Positions 1 through 6,745 of a stretch of DNA of 19,783 nucleotides are shown here, in pieces (position 1 is the stretch's first letter; every line of letters starts with the position of its first letter). This stretch comes from Campylobacteraceae bacterium (GTDB lineage Bacteria > Campylobacterota > Campylobacteria > Campylobacterales > Sulfurovaceae), in assembly GCA_027079365.1 (NCBI GenBank), contig JALWVW010000134.1, positions 1-19,783 on the forward strand, read 5' to 3'. The notes below the pieces were generated by a model. That model was given only the letters and a program-made list of their open reading frames with translations. It did no database searches and was not told where the DNA came from. The position numbers and the translations under genes are program-made.

Positions 1-1
1 C

Positions 2-88
2 AAAGAGTGTGAGTTTAGGTTCAATAATAGAGGTGAAGATTTATACAAATTATTGCTAAAAATCTTTAGGAAAGAGCCTCTAAACTAG
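2..88 (+). mobile_element. 3' end of an IS1595-type transposase gene (cut by window edge)
   Basis: The frame starting at position 2 reads 28 residues and stops at TAG 86-88. The peptide begins KECEFRFNNRGEDLY and ends in a Leu/Lys-rich stretch with KEPLN. This closely resembles the C-terminus of IS1595-family (ISXO2-like DDE) transposases as I remember them, where an ECEFRFN motif precedes a KLLLKI-type tail. Only this tail is in the window, so the catalytic DDE residues cannot be checked. Right after the stop, the minus strand reads GGGGCTAGACTAG (97 back to 85), a plausible terminal inverted repeat for this IS family. That would put the IS edge at about position 97. The family call is from memory of the motif and was not searched. 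Confidence 0.65.
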
Positions 89-97
89 TCTAGCCCC

Positions 98-309
98 TTT
101 ATTTAATATTTAATATTGATTCGAAAAACACAACTTTATTATCATCAAAAACACTATATATAGGCTCTCTATTCTTTTTTCTTCTAGCCATTTTTGGTTT
201 ATATTCTGGACAGCAAAATACAATTACTTTTAGTATTTATTTTCGAATAATTGCAGATCTCCTATTTTCTATTTCTTTATTTCGATTAGCAAAAAAATAT
301 TCCAAATAG
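98..309 (+). pseudogene. C-terminal remnant of a membrane protein gene, apparently truncated by the IS
   Basis: From the presumed IS edge an open frame runs to TAG 307-309, about 70 codons, with no ATG, GTG or TTG that would give a sensible start. The frame is open back only to TAG 91-93, inside the presumed IS end. The peptide has a hydrophobic segment (LYIGSLFFLLAIFGLYSG, about codons 22-39 counted from 94), a polar link, a second hydrophobic stretch (ADLLFSISLF) and a basic end (RLAKKYSK). This looks like the last one or two membrane helices and cytoplasmic tail of an inner-membrane protein. I do not recognise the family. The simplest reading is that the IS insertion removed the 5' part of the gene. 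The alternative is a chance open frame in AT-rich DNA. Confidence 0.45.
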
Positions 310-321
310 TCTTTTAGTTTG

Positions 322-414
322 CTGTAGGTTTGGCTGAAGGGGTGTTAGTGAAAAGAGAGAGCTTACGTGTGGTAAGTGACCGAATGGAACGAGCCCATTC
401 AGCCGAAGATGCAG
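322..414 (+). ncRNA. Candidate structured RNA (or tail of a lost gene)
   Basis: This stretch can fold into one long helix. CTGTA (322-326) pairs with TGCAG (410-414) with one wobble. After a 2x2 internal loop, TTTGGCTGAA (329-338) pairs with TTCAGCCGAA (398-407) with one wobble, and GGG (339-341) can continue the stem with CCC (394-396). Inside sits a hairpin, CTTAC (362-366) with GTAAG (372-376). An A/U-rich hairpin with a T run follows at 421-445. I match it to no known RNA family. The same bases also read as a 34-codon open frame (318-422) with ordinary amino-acid composition, so it may instead be the end of a lost gene. The strand is uncertain. Confidence 0.3.
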
Positions 415-420
415 TGAAAT

Positions 421-445
421 AAAAGAACTATTTCGCGTTCTTTTT
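421..445. terminator. Hairpin over the typA stop codon, possible bidirectional terminator
   Basis: AAAAGAAC (421-428) and GTTCTTTT (437-444) form a perfect 8-bp stem with an 8-base loop. On the plus strand the stem ends in a T run to 445; on the minus strand it is followed by TTTTATTT. The stem contains only two G-C pairs, so it is weak. It overlaps the typA stop codon (428-430) and could end typA transcription, transcription entering from the left, or both. Confidence 0.4.
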
Positions 446-2245
446 GTCTCTGGCTGCTCTCTTCCTCATCACTGGATCCAAATTCTTCTTACGAATTCTA
501 ATAGACTCTGGCGTGATCTCAACGAGCTCATCCTCTTCTATCCACTCCATCGCGGACTCTAGGGTGATCTCTCTAGGCGTGACAAGCTTGATGGCTTCAT
601 CTGCACCTGAGGTTCTCATGTTGGTCAGTGCTTTTCCTTTGAGTGGGTTGACATCTAGGTCGCCTGGTCTTGCAGACTCGCCGATCACCATACCTGAGTA
701 GACTTTGTCTTGTGGTTTGATAAACAGCGTACCACGAGCCTGGAGGTTAAAGATAGAGAAGGCTACGGCTTCACCATTGTCCATAGATACCAATGCACCA
801 GGCGTTCTGGACTCAACAGTACCTGAATAGGCTCTGTACTCCAAGAATGAGTGGTTCATGATACCCTCACCTTTGGTATCGGTCAAAAACTCTGAACGGA
901 AACCAATAAGCCCACGCGCAGGAATCTCAAACTCCAGTCTTACCGTACCGTCTGGCATAGGGTTAAGAGAAGTCATGTTTGCTTTTCTTTTACCTAGTTT
1001 TTCGATGGCAACACCTTGGAACTCTTCTGGCACATCCACCACGAGGTGCTCAAATGGCTCCATCTTGACACCATTCTCTTCTTTGGTGACCACCTCTGGA
1101 CGGGCAAGCATAAACTCAAACCCTTCTCGTCTCATGTTTTCTGCCAAAATACCAATCTGGAGTTCACCACGACCTGAAACTTTGAAAGAGGCATCCCCCA
1201 TCGGTTCCATACGCATAGCGATGTTTGTCTCCATCTCTTTTTCAAGACGCTCTTTGATCTTGTTTGAGGTAACATGTTTGCCTTCTTGACCGGCTAGTGG
1301 ACCGCTGTTTACAGACATGATGACTGAAAGTGTAGGCTCTTCCACATGCATAGGATCCAGTGCCACTGGATTGACAGGGTCACAGACTGAGTCACCCACA
1401 TCAATATCGTTAAATCCAGCAATGGCTACGATATCACCAGCTTCTGCTTCATCAATATCAATACGCTCAAGACCTTTAAATCCGATAAGTTTAGACACTC
1501 TTGATTTTGATTTCGCACCACACGATTTTACAAGTAGATATTCATCACCTTTTTTGATTTTACCGTTGAAGATACGCGTAATACCGATACGCCCAACAAA
1601 GTTGTCAGAGTCCAGTGTAAAGACCTGTGCCTGTGTGTCAGCATCTGGTGAACCCTGAGGATAAGGCACCTTGTCAAGTATCGCCTCAAACAATGGCGTC
1701 ATGTCCTTGTTCTCATCCTCCATCTCCCATTTGGCATAGCCATCTCTGGCTGCGGCATACAATACGGGGAACTCAAGCTGCTCTTCATTGGCATCCAGTG
1801 CCACCAGAAGGTCAAAAACCTCATCCATGACTCTGTCCGGATCAGAGCCATCCTTGTCGATCTTGTTGATGACCACGACAGGGATAAGCCCAAATGCAAT
1901 CGCTTTTTTGAGAACAAACTTGGTCTGGGGCATCACGCCCTCTTGGGCATCTACAAGAAGCAGTACTCCATCAACCATCTTGAGCACACGCTCTACTTCA
2001 CCGCCAAAATCAGCGTGACCCGGAGTATCAATGATGTTAATTTTGTGATCGCCGTAATTGATCGCAGTATTTTTGGAGAGGATCGTGATCCCACGCTCTT
2101 TTTCGATATCGTTAGAGTCCATCGCTCTCTCTTCTACCTCTTGGTGTGCAGCAAAAGTGCCTGACTGTTGGAGAAGTTCGTCTACGAGTGTTGTTTTGCC
2201 ATGATCGACATGTGCGATCACAGCAATGTTTTTGATTTTTTGCAT
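428..2245 (-). CDS. typA: Ribosome-associated translational GTPase TypA/BipA
   Basis: The product is a 605-residue cytoplasmic GTPase of the EF-G/LepA group that binds the 70S ribosome and helps assembly and translation under stress or cold. The usual family length is about 600-615. Seen in the sequence: G1 AHVDHGKTT (11-19), the switch region RGITI (51-55), G3 DTPGH (73-77) and G4 NKID (127-130). These are followed by a domain-2 barrel, an EF-G domain III/V-like region and the TypA-specific C-terminal domain with RGLIGFRSEFLT. The start is ATG at 2245 with AGGAA five bases upstream. A -10 hexamer TATAAT on the minus strand at 2305-2300 gives a leader of about 48 bases with a hairpin (2258-2287). 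It is a single gene, transcribed away from dgt with its own promoter. Confidence 0.97.
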   Translation of the reverse strand: MQKIKNIAVIAHVDHGKTTLVDELLQQSGTFAAHQEVEERAMDSNDIEKERGITILSKNTAINYGDHKINIIDTPGHADFGGEVERVLKMVDGVLLLVDAQEGVMPQTKFVLKKAIAFGLIPVVVINKIDKDGSDPDRVMDEVFDLLVALDANEEQLEFPVLYAAARDGYAKWEMEDENKDMTPLFEAILDKVPYPQGSPDADTQAQVFTLDSDNFVGRIGITRIFNGKIKKGDEYLLVKSCGAKSKSRVSKLIGFKGLERIDIDEAEAGDIVAIAGFNDIDVGDSVCDPVNPVALDPMHVEEPTLSVIMSVNSGPLAGQEGKHVTSNKIKERLEKEMETNIAMRMEPMGDASFKVSGRGELQIGILAENMRREGFEFMLARPEVVTKEENGVKMEPFEHLVVDVPEEFQGVAIEKLGKRKANMTSLNPMPDGTVRLEFEIPARGLIGFRSEFLTDTKGEGIMNHSFLEYRAYSGTVESRTPGALVSMDNGEAVAFSIFNLQARGTLFIKPQDKVYSGMVIGESARPGDLDVNPLKGKALTNMRTSGADEAIKLVTPREITLESAMEWIEEDELVEITPESIRIRKKNLDPVMRKRAARDKKNAK

Positions 2246-2257
2246 ATATTTTCCTAT

Positions 2258-2305
2258 AGTGAAGTGCTTGAGACACTCCTGTTCACTGTATTTTCGCGCA
2301 TTATA
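2258..2305 (-). promoter_or_regulatory. typA promoter and leader hairpin
   Basis: The minus strand has TATAAT at 2305-2300, predicting transcription from about 2293. The leader then folds: AGTGAA with TTCACT (plus-strand 2258-2263 and 2282-2287), and inside it GTG with CAC, separated by a five-base bulge. The hairpin ends just before the AGGAA ribosome binding site, so it could influence typA initiation. No -35 hexamer is clear. The call is inference from pattern only. Confidence 0.5.
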
Positions 2306-2324
2306 CCTAAAATTTCTTCTAATT

Positions 2325-2350
2325 GAAGACTTAGCTACAGCTAGGACTTC
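2325..2350. repeat. Imperfect hairpin between dgt and typA
   Basis: GAAGACTTAGC and GCTAGGACTTC flank TACA and pair with one mismatch and one wobble. It lies downstream of dgt and upstream of the typA promoter. Neither strand has a T tract immediately after the stem, so it is not a classic intrinsic terminator. A second weak arrangement for dgt termination lies between 2385 and 2425: on the minus strand, CCTAG and CTAGG separated by about 30 bases, then a T6 run. Confidence 0.35.
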
Positions 2351-2435
2351 CTTGTGCTTGCACTCTCTTTGAGAAAAAAGTGCCTAGCCTAGACAAAAGC
2401 AGAGATGTTGTGAGCGCCTAGGTTACCTAAAAAGT

Positions 2436-3539
2436 TCAATGTGAAAACCCACTGAGCTCATGATACATTTTCAGGGCATACCTGTCTGTCATAGAAGCAA
2501 TATAGTCTGCCACTACTCTATGGGTGGCTCTCGCTTCCAGAAGGGCTTTTTGTCGAGGAGGTAGGAGATCCGTCTCCTCCATATAGGCGTGGTACAGCCC
2601 CCCGATACATTGCTTGCCTGCATACATTTTGCTGACGATCTTTTCATGACGGTAGAGCTTGTTAAAGAGCAGTTTTTTCAGCCTCTTTAGCTGCGTGGCC
2701 GTCTCCTGGGAAAAACCTACAGGCAGAGGCAATGCAGCATCCAGACTGGCAGCGATTGGTATCTCTTGGCGATAGCGGGCCACCCCCTCTGTACTATGTG
2801 CGATAAAATCCTCCACCAGCAACTTGATCAACCCAGCTACAAAACGATGCCTGTAGAGATGTTCTTTTCTCCCAACCCCTTCTGCCTGCACCATTGCATC
2901 TACCCGCAGACAGAGGGGATCATCCAGCAGATCATCGAAGGAGATCAACCCAACCTTGATCCCATCATCAATATCATGTGAAGTATAGGCGATCTCATCA
3001 GCATGATCCACCACCATCGCTTCCAGAGAGGGGTGTTTCTCCAGATCAAATCGCTTGTCTAGGGCTTCCAAGAAGGGTTTTTTGTAGGGATAGGAGTGCT
3101 TCAATACACCTTCTAGTGTAGCGAAGGTGAGATTGAGTCCCTCAAACTCTTTGTAGCGTTTCTCCAGTTTGGTCAGTACCCTAAAGGACTGAAAGTTGTG
3201 CTCAAATCCCAGTGCATGGCCATCTGCCTTGAGTAGACGGTCAAGCTCATCTCCTCCCACATGTCCAAAAGGGGTATGCCCCAGATCATGTGAAAGTGCG
3301 ATCACCTCTGAAAGTGTCTCGTTGAGTTTCAGCATTCGCGACAGGGTACGGGCGATCTGACTCACCTCCAGTGAATGGGTCAACCGGGTACGAAAGTAGT
3401 CTCCCTCGTGATTGAGAAACACCTGCGTCTTGTACTCCAACCTGCGAAACGAGCTACAGTGGATCACCCTGTCTCTGTCCCTGGAGTAGGGGTCTCGAAA
3501 ATCCTCTTCAAAGTGATGAAATCGCTGTTGTGGTTCCAT
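2436..3539 (-). CDS. dgt: HD-domain dNTP triphosphohydrolase (dGTPase-like)
   Basis: The product is a 367-residue cytoplasmic metal-dependent enzyme that hydrolyses deoxynucleoside triphosphates, classically dGTP, to the nucleoside and tripolyphosphate, so it lowers or balances dNTP pools. The HD metal site is visible: H55 (RLTHSLEV), H84-D85 in SHDLGHTPFGH, and D181 in DHADEIAY. The N-terminal RDRDRVIHCSSFRRLEYKTQ motif is typical of dGTPase-like proteins. ATG 3539 was chosen because GAGGA lies eight bases upstream and homology begins there; the longer open frame back to 3656 would run through the thyX start on the other strand. It diverges from thyX, which makes dTMP, so both neighbours act on dNTP supply. 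Substrate specificity within the family cannot be read from the sequence. Confidence 0.92.
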   Translation of the reverse strand: MEPQQRFHHFEEDFRDPYSRDRDRVIHCSSFRRLEYKTQVFLNHEGDYFRTRLTHSLEVSQIARTLSRMLKLNETLSEVIALSHDLGHTPFGHVGGDELDRLLKADGHALGFEHNFQSFRVLTKLEKRYKEFEGLNLTFATLEGVLKHSYPYKKPFLEALDKRFDLEKHPSLEAMVVDHADEIAYTSHDIDDGIKVGLISFDDLLDDPLCLRVDAMVQAEGVGRKEHLYRHRFVAGLIKLLVEDFIAHSTEGVARYRQEIPIAASLDAALPLPVGFSQETATQLKRLKKLLFNKLYRHEKIVSKMYAGKQCIGGLYHAYMEETDLLPPRQKALLEARATHRVVADYIASMTDRYALKMYHELSGFSH

Positions 3540-3555
3540 TAATGGTATCCTCAAT

Positions 3556-3581
3556 AATTTTGCTATAATTGTAGCAAAATT
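3556..3581. promoter_or_regulatory. Symmetric divergent dgt/thyX promoter
   Basis: AATTTTGCTA (3556-3565) and TAGCAAAATT (3572-3581) are perfect inverted repeats around TAATTG. The plus strand reads TGCTATAAT (3561-3569) and the minus strand TGCTACAAT (3576-3568), so one palindrome supplies an extended -10 for each gene and the two hexamers overlap. Predicted starts lie about 20 bases upstream of each start codon. The palindrome could also be a repressor site. No -35 is clear, as is usual for this phylum. Confidence 0.65.
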
Positions 3582-3596
3582 AATCACGGTGTGCCT

Positions 3597-4433
3597 ATGA
3601 CCCAAACAACAATGTACCAACTTTCCTACCAAAAGCCCAAAGTGACCCTCCTGCAAGACTCAGGGCTGGGGGTTGCAGAGATTGCTGCCCGTACCTGCTA
3701 TGACAGCTTTGAAAACTCAGAAAACAGCTGCGTAAAAGAGGCTATGATCCATATGGATACGGAGGCCATCAATCAGATTGAGGACTCAACCCTGCTCTCC
3801 AACCTTGCTTGGGTACACCACCACCATTCGATCATCGAGCATGCAACACTCAGCTTTTTGGTACAGGGCACCAGCCGAGGCGTACTGCAAGAGCATGCAC
3901 GCCATAGACTACAGGCGATCTCAGTCAGAAGCACCCGCTATACCATGTCTGGTATTATCAATGCTTTTGTGGCCTCGCAGGCATCAGAAAACAGCTTTGG
4001 TTTTTTTCTAGAGAAAATCCTTGCGCTTGATATGTTTGTCATCACGGATCCTGCCTATCTTGAGATCGAGATCCAGGCTATCTATGACAAACTGCTGTTT
4101 CAACAGATGAGAGATCCAGACTTCATCTCTCACGCTGTTGCCAAATCCTCTCTGGAATTTCTCAAGCATTTTGCATCAGATCCGGAAGCACTCTTTGCAG
4201 CATTGCAACATGGCAAGAAAAAGCGTAATGTGGGCGACGGGTTCAAACATATCGTCTCGGACAACTGGAAGGTAGACATGGTTGTCACCTTCAATATCCG
4301 TAGTCTCAAGAACTATTTTGATCTCCGTGACAGTGGGGCGGCATGGTTTCAGATCCGCTGGTTGGCAGAAGAGATGAAAAAGGTCACACCTGCCAAATAC
4401 CTTCGACTCATTGATAAGAAATATAAAAGATAA
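3597..4433 (+). CDS. thyX: Flavin-dependent thymidylate synthase ThyX
   Basis: The enzyme makes dTMP from dUMP using methylene-tetrahydrofolate, FAD and NADPH, replacing ThyA in most Campylobacterota. It is about 278 residues, slightly longer than the 220-250 common in the family. The ThyX signature RHR-x7-S is present: R102, H103, R104 and S112 in RHRLQAISVRS. A histidine-rich stretch (WVHHHHSIIEH) that fits the flavin/dUMP site precedes it. The start is uncertain: GTG 3591 and ATG 3597 are in frame, and neither has a strong ribosome binding site. ATG 3597 is preferred because it leaves a leader of about 20 bases from the -10 at 3564. It is followed after 14 bases by the L,D-transpeptidase gene, probably as one transcript. 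Confidence 0.95.
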   Translation: MTQTTMYQLSYQKPKVTLLQDSGLGVAEIAARTCYDSFENSENSCVKEAMIHMDTEAINQIEDSTLLSNLAWVHHHHSIIEHATLSFLVQGTSRGVLQEHARHRLQAISVRSTRYTMSGIINAFVASQASENSFGFFLEKILALDMFVITDPAYLEIEIQAIYDKLLFQQMRDPDFISHAVAKSSLEFLKHFASDPEALFAALQHGKKKRNVGDGFKHIVSDNWKVDMVVTFNIRSLKNYFDLRDSGAAWFQIRWLAEEMKKVTPAKYLRLIDKKYKR

Positions 4434-4447
4434 CCAAAGGAAACTAT

Positions 4448-6130
4448 TTGCAACTACTTAAACTTACTTTTTTTGTACTTTTTCTGCTCCACCCTCTCTC
4501 TGCCGAAAGCATGCCTGACATCAAAAACAGCATACCAATCTATATCAAAGCAGGCAGTAGAGGCACGGTTGACACACTCTACAGAGCCAATAGTTATCAG
4601 CCTCTTTGGACAGGTCGGAACAATGCCAAGCAGTTTGCACAGGTGATTGAAGCCTTGGGAAACCCACTGTTCAACTACAAATACAAGCAGTTCAATCAGG
4701 ACAAGATCATTGATCTCGCTTTCAATATAGACAACGGTACCTACACCAAAAATGAACTGGTCAAATTAGATATTCTATTAACGAAAAGCTACTTGAATCT
4801 TATCTACTTTATCAGAGTAGGGGATGTAGACTGGGGACTGGTCAAACGAAAACTACACGGACTCAAAGCAGCACAGGATGTCCGTGCTACCTGGGAAATT
4901 CATCCAAAGTCTATGCCTGCTGTAAATAGCATACTTCATTCTATACAACAGAAAAATATTATTCCATACCTTCAGTCCATCCTGCCCCTCATAGATCAAT
5001 ACAAGCCATTGGTCACTATGCTTGAACGCTATAGAAACATGCCCAAATTCTCTAAAATCCCTTTTGGTAAAACACTCAAGCGCGGTAGGACAGACAGCCG
5101 TATCAGAAGCATCAAAAAATTGCTACAGTTTACTGGTGATTTTCCCAAAAATGAGAGTACCGGTACCGGTTATACCAAAAGTCTCTCCAGAGCTATTGGT
5201 ATATTTAAAGAACGCTTCAATCTTGCCAAAGGAGACTATATAGACAACAAGGTGATCAAATATCTCAATACTACCAAAACAGAGTATGTCAAAAAGATCA
5301 TCACCAATCTGGATATGCTCAAGCTTCAGCCCCATCGTTTCGAGACAGATCATGTCCAGATCAATGTACCAGAATTCAGGCTCAGATACTACCAGAGGGG
5401 CAGAGAAGTATTCCGGAGTGATATCATCGTAGGGCGCATAGACAGACCTACACCACTTTTTAGTGATAAGATCGAATATATGGTACTCAACCCTACCTGG
5501 ACAATTACTGACAATTTGGTCAAGAGAGATCTCATCCCTGTACTGAAAAAGCACCCTAACTACCTCAAGGAGAACAATATCCGTGTCTTCACCTCCTATA
5601 AAAAGGGCGCCAAAGAATCTCCGCTCGATCTACAAAAACTCTTTAGCTATGAGCACAGCAAAAAACATGTACCTTACCGTTTTGTACAATACCCCAGTGC
5701 AAAAAATGCCTTGGGTCGCGTGAAATTCATGTTCCCCAACAAGTACGCTGTATATCTCCATGATACCGACAACAAATCACTTTTCAAATATAGGTATCGT
5801 GTGTATAGTTCTGGCTGTATGCGTGTTCAAAAACCCTATGACTTTATGTACGCGCTGCTGAATAATGCAGGAAACAGCTACACCAAATCCAATTTGCAAA
5901 AAATATTTAACAGCAACAAGCCCACTACCATCCGGCTAAAACACCCTATTCCTGTACATGTACTCTATCAGACCGTTAGAAGAGACAAAGGAAAAGACTA
6001 TTTCTTTTATGATGTCTATATGTATGAGCAGATCGTCTATGAATCTACTGCCGGACACAAAAAACCCTCTTTTCGCGTGCCGGCAAAACGATTGACAAAA
6101 ATAGAGAGAATCGGAGCAAGGATCAGGTAA
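4448..6130 (+). CDS. Secreted L,D-transpeptidase (YkuD domain) with peptidoglycan-binding domain
   Basis: The predicted product is a 560-residue periplasmic peptidoglycan enzyme that forms or exchanges 3-3 cross-links or attaches substituents to meso-diaminopimelate. Residues 1-20 are a signal peptide: a hydrophobic core ending LHPLSAES. Residues about 205-280 look like a peptidoglycan-binding helical domain (RIRSIKKLLQFTGDF ... IDNKVIKYLN). The catalytic YkuD region follows at about 300-500, with H438 (YLHDTDN) and the nucleophile C457 in SSGCMRV. The overall plan resembles the YcbB (LdtD) group. The start is TTG at 4448, with AAAGGA six bases upstream; an ATG start would lose the signal peptide. 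It lies 14 bases after thyX. Its stop (TAA 6128-6130) directly abuts the ruvC stop on the other strand. Confidence 0.88.
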   Translation: MQLLKLTFFVLFLLHPLSAESMPDIKNSIPIYIKAGSRGTVDTLYRANSYQPLWTGRNNAKQFAQVIEALGNPLFNYKYKQFNQDKIIDLAFNIDNGTYTKNELVKLDILLTKSYLNLIYFIRVGDVDWGLVKRKLHGLKAAQDVRATWEIHPKSMPAVNSILHSIQQKNIIPYLQSILPLIDQYKPLVTMLERYRNMPKFSKIPFGKTLKRGRTDSRIRSIKKLLQFTGDFPKNESTGTGYTKSLSRAIGIFKERFNLAKGDYIDNKVIKYLNTTKTEYVKKIITNLDMLKLQPHRFETDHVQINVPEFRLRYYQRGREVFRSDIIVGRIDRPTPLFSDKIEYMVLNPTWTITDNLVKRDLIPVLKKHPNYLKENNIRVFTSYKKGAKESPLDLQKLFSYEHSKKHVPYRFVQYPSAKNALGRVKFMFPNKYAVYLHDTDNKSLFKYRYRVYSSGCMRVQKPYDFMYALLNNAGNSYTKSNLQKIFNSNKPTTIRLKHPIPVHVLYQTVRRDKGKDYFFYDVYMYEQIVYESTAGHKKPSFRVPAKRLTKIERIGARIR

Positions 6131-6607
6131 TTACTTTCTGATCTTCACCCTTTGTGCATGGGTAATAGCGATGGCCATCGCATCAGTGATATCCAGAGGC
6201 TTGATCTCTTTTTTGATTCCCAGCAGCCGCTTGACCATAAATGCTACCTGCTCTTTGGCTGCCTTGCCATTGCCTGTAATTGCTTTTTTGACCTGTAGCG
6301 GGGTATATTCATAAAAATACCCTACCTCCTGCAACATTTTCAGGCTCAATGCCCCCCTAATCTGTGCCAGTTTAAGGACACTCTGTGGGTTGTAGGCAAA
6401 AAAGATATCCTCAATAGCTACTTCATCAATCACATTGCTTTTGAGAATAATATCAATCCCCTCCATCAACTCTACGATCTGCTCCTGTAGCAGTTTACTT
6501 TTAATCTTCAGTACACCTGCTTCTATCAACTGATACTTATGCCCCTCAAAATTCAATACACAATAGCCGAGATTTCGACTTCCTGGGTCTATACCTAAAA
6601 TTTTCAT
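6131..6607 (-). CDS. ruvC: Holliday junction resolvase RuvC
   Basis: RuvC is a dimeric, Mg-dependent nuclease that cuts four-way junctions together with the RuvAB motor during recombination and fork repair. The protein is 158 residues, normal for the family. Acidic catalytic residues are visible: D7 in GIDPGSRNLGY, the Glu in VAIEDIFF, and the Asp residues in PLDITDAMAIAITH near the C-terminus. The start is ATG at 6607 with AAAGGT four bases upstream. The start codon lies inside a DnaA-box-like TCATTCACA (6604-6612) and the ribosome binding site between two such boxes, so DnaA binding at the origin probably affects its expression. A minus-strand TGCTAAAAT (6669-6661) is a likely -10. ruvC next to dnaA is a recognised arrangement in Campylobacterota. 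Confidence 0.96.
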   Translation of the reverse strand: MKILGIDPGSRNLGYCVLNFEGHKYQLIEAGVLKIKSKLLQEQIVELMEGIDIILKSNVIDEVAIEDIFFAYNPQSVLKLAQIRGALSLKMLQEVGYFYEYTPLQVKKAITGNGKAAKEQVAFMVKRLLGIKKEIKPLDITDAMAIAITHAQRVKIRK

Positions 6608-6726
6608 TCACACCTTTATTCACATGTTAAAAAGTCTTTTCACATCACTTTTTTTGCCCTATTTTAGCACAATTGCGATAAAATCATAAAAGTTATTCAC
6701 ATCATACCATTCAGTACTGTGAATAG
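6604..6726. other. oriC subregion 1: DnaA-box cluster between ruvC and dnaA, with both promoters
   Basis: Five sites carry the TTCAC core reported for epsilonproteobacterial DnaA boxes: TCATTCACA 6604-6612, TTATTCACA 6616-6624, CTTTTCACA 6636-6644, TTATTCACA 6693-6701, and CTATTCACA on the minus strand at 6726-6718. Between them lie back-to-back -10 elements: TGCTAAAAT (minus, ruvC) and TGCGATAAAAT (plus, hexamer 6679-6684, dnaA). The fourth box covers the predicted dnaA start of transcription and the fifth lies in its leader, an arrangement expected for autorepression. This is the upstream half of a bipartite origin; the downstream half lies after dnaA. Confidence 0.8.
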
Positions 6727-6745
6727 ATACATTAGAAGGGTCACT

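Noticed and set aside
318..422. 34-codon open frame as a confident protein-coding gene or TnpB tail
   Set aside because: It is short, directly preceded by a stop, has no clear start, and the resemblance to any transposase end is too weak to call.
858..1289. Plus-strand open frame opposite typA
   Set aside because: It lies wholly within a strongly supported GTPase gene, and its Ser/Ile-rich translation looks like an antisense shadow.
3540..3656. N-terminal extension of Dgt back to 3656
   Set aside because: It would overlap thyX and the divergent promoter, the added residues do not look like the family, and ATG 3539 has a good ribosome binding site.
6719..6745. GTG start at 6719 for DnaA
   Set aside because: No ribosome binding site, it falls inside a DnaA box, and ATG 6746 has AGAAGGG at the right spacing.
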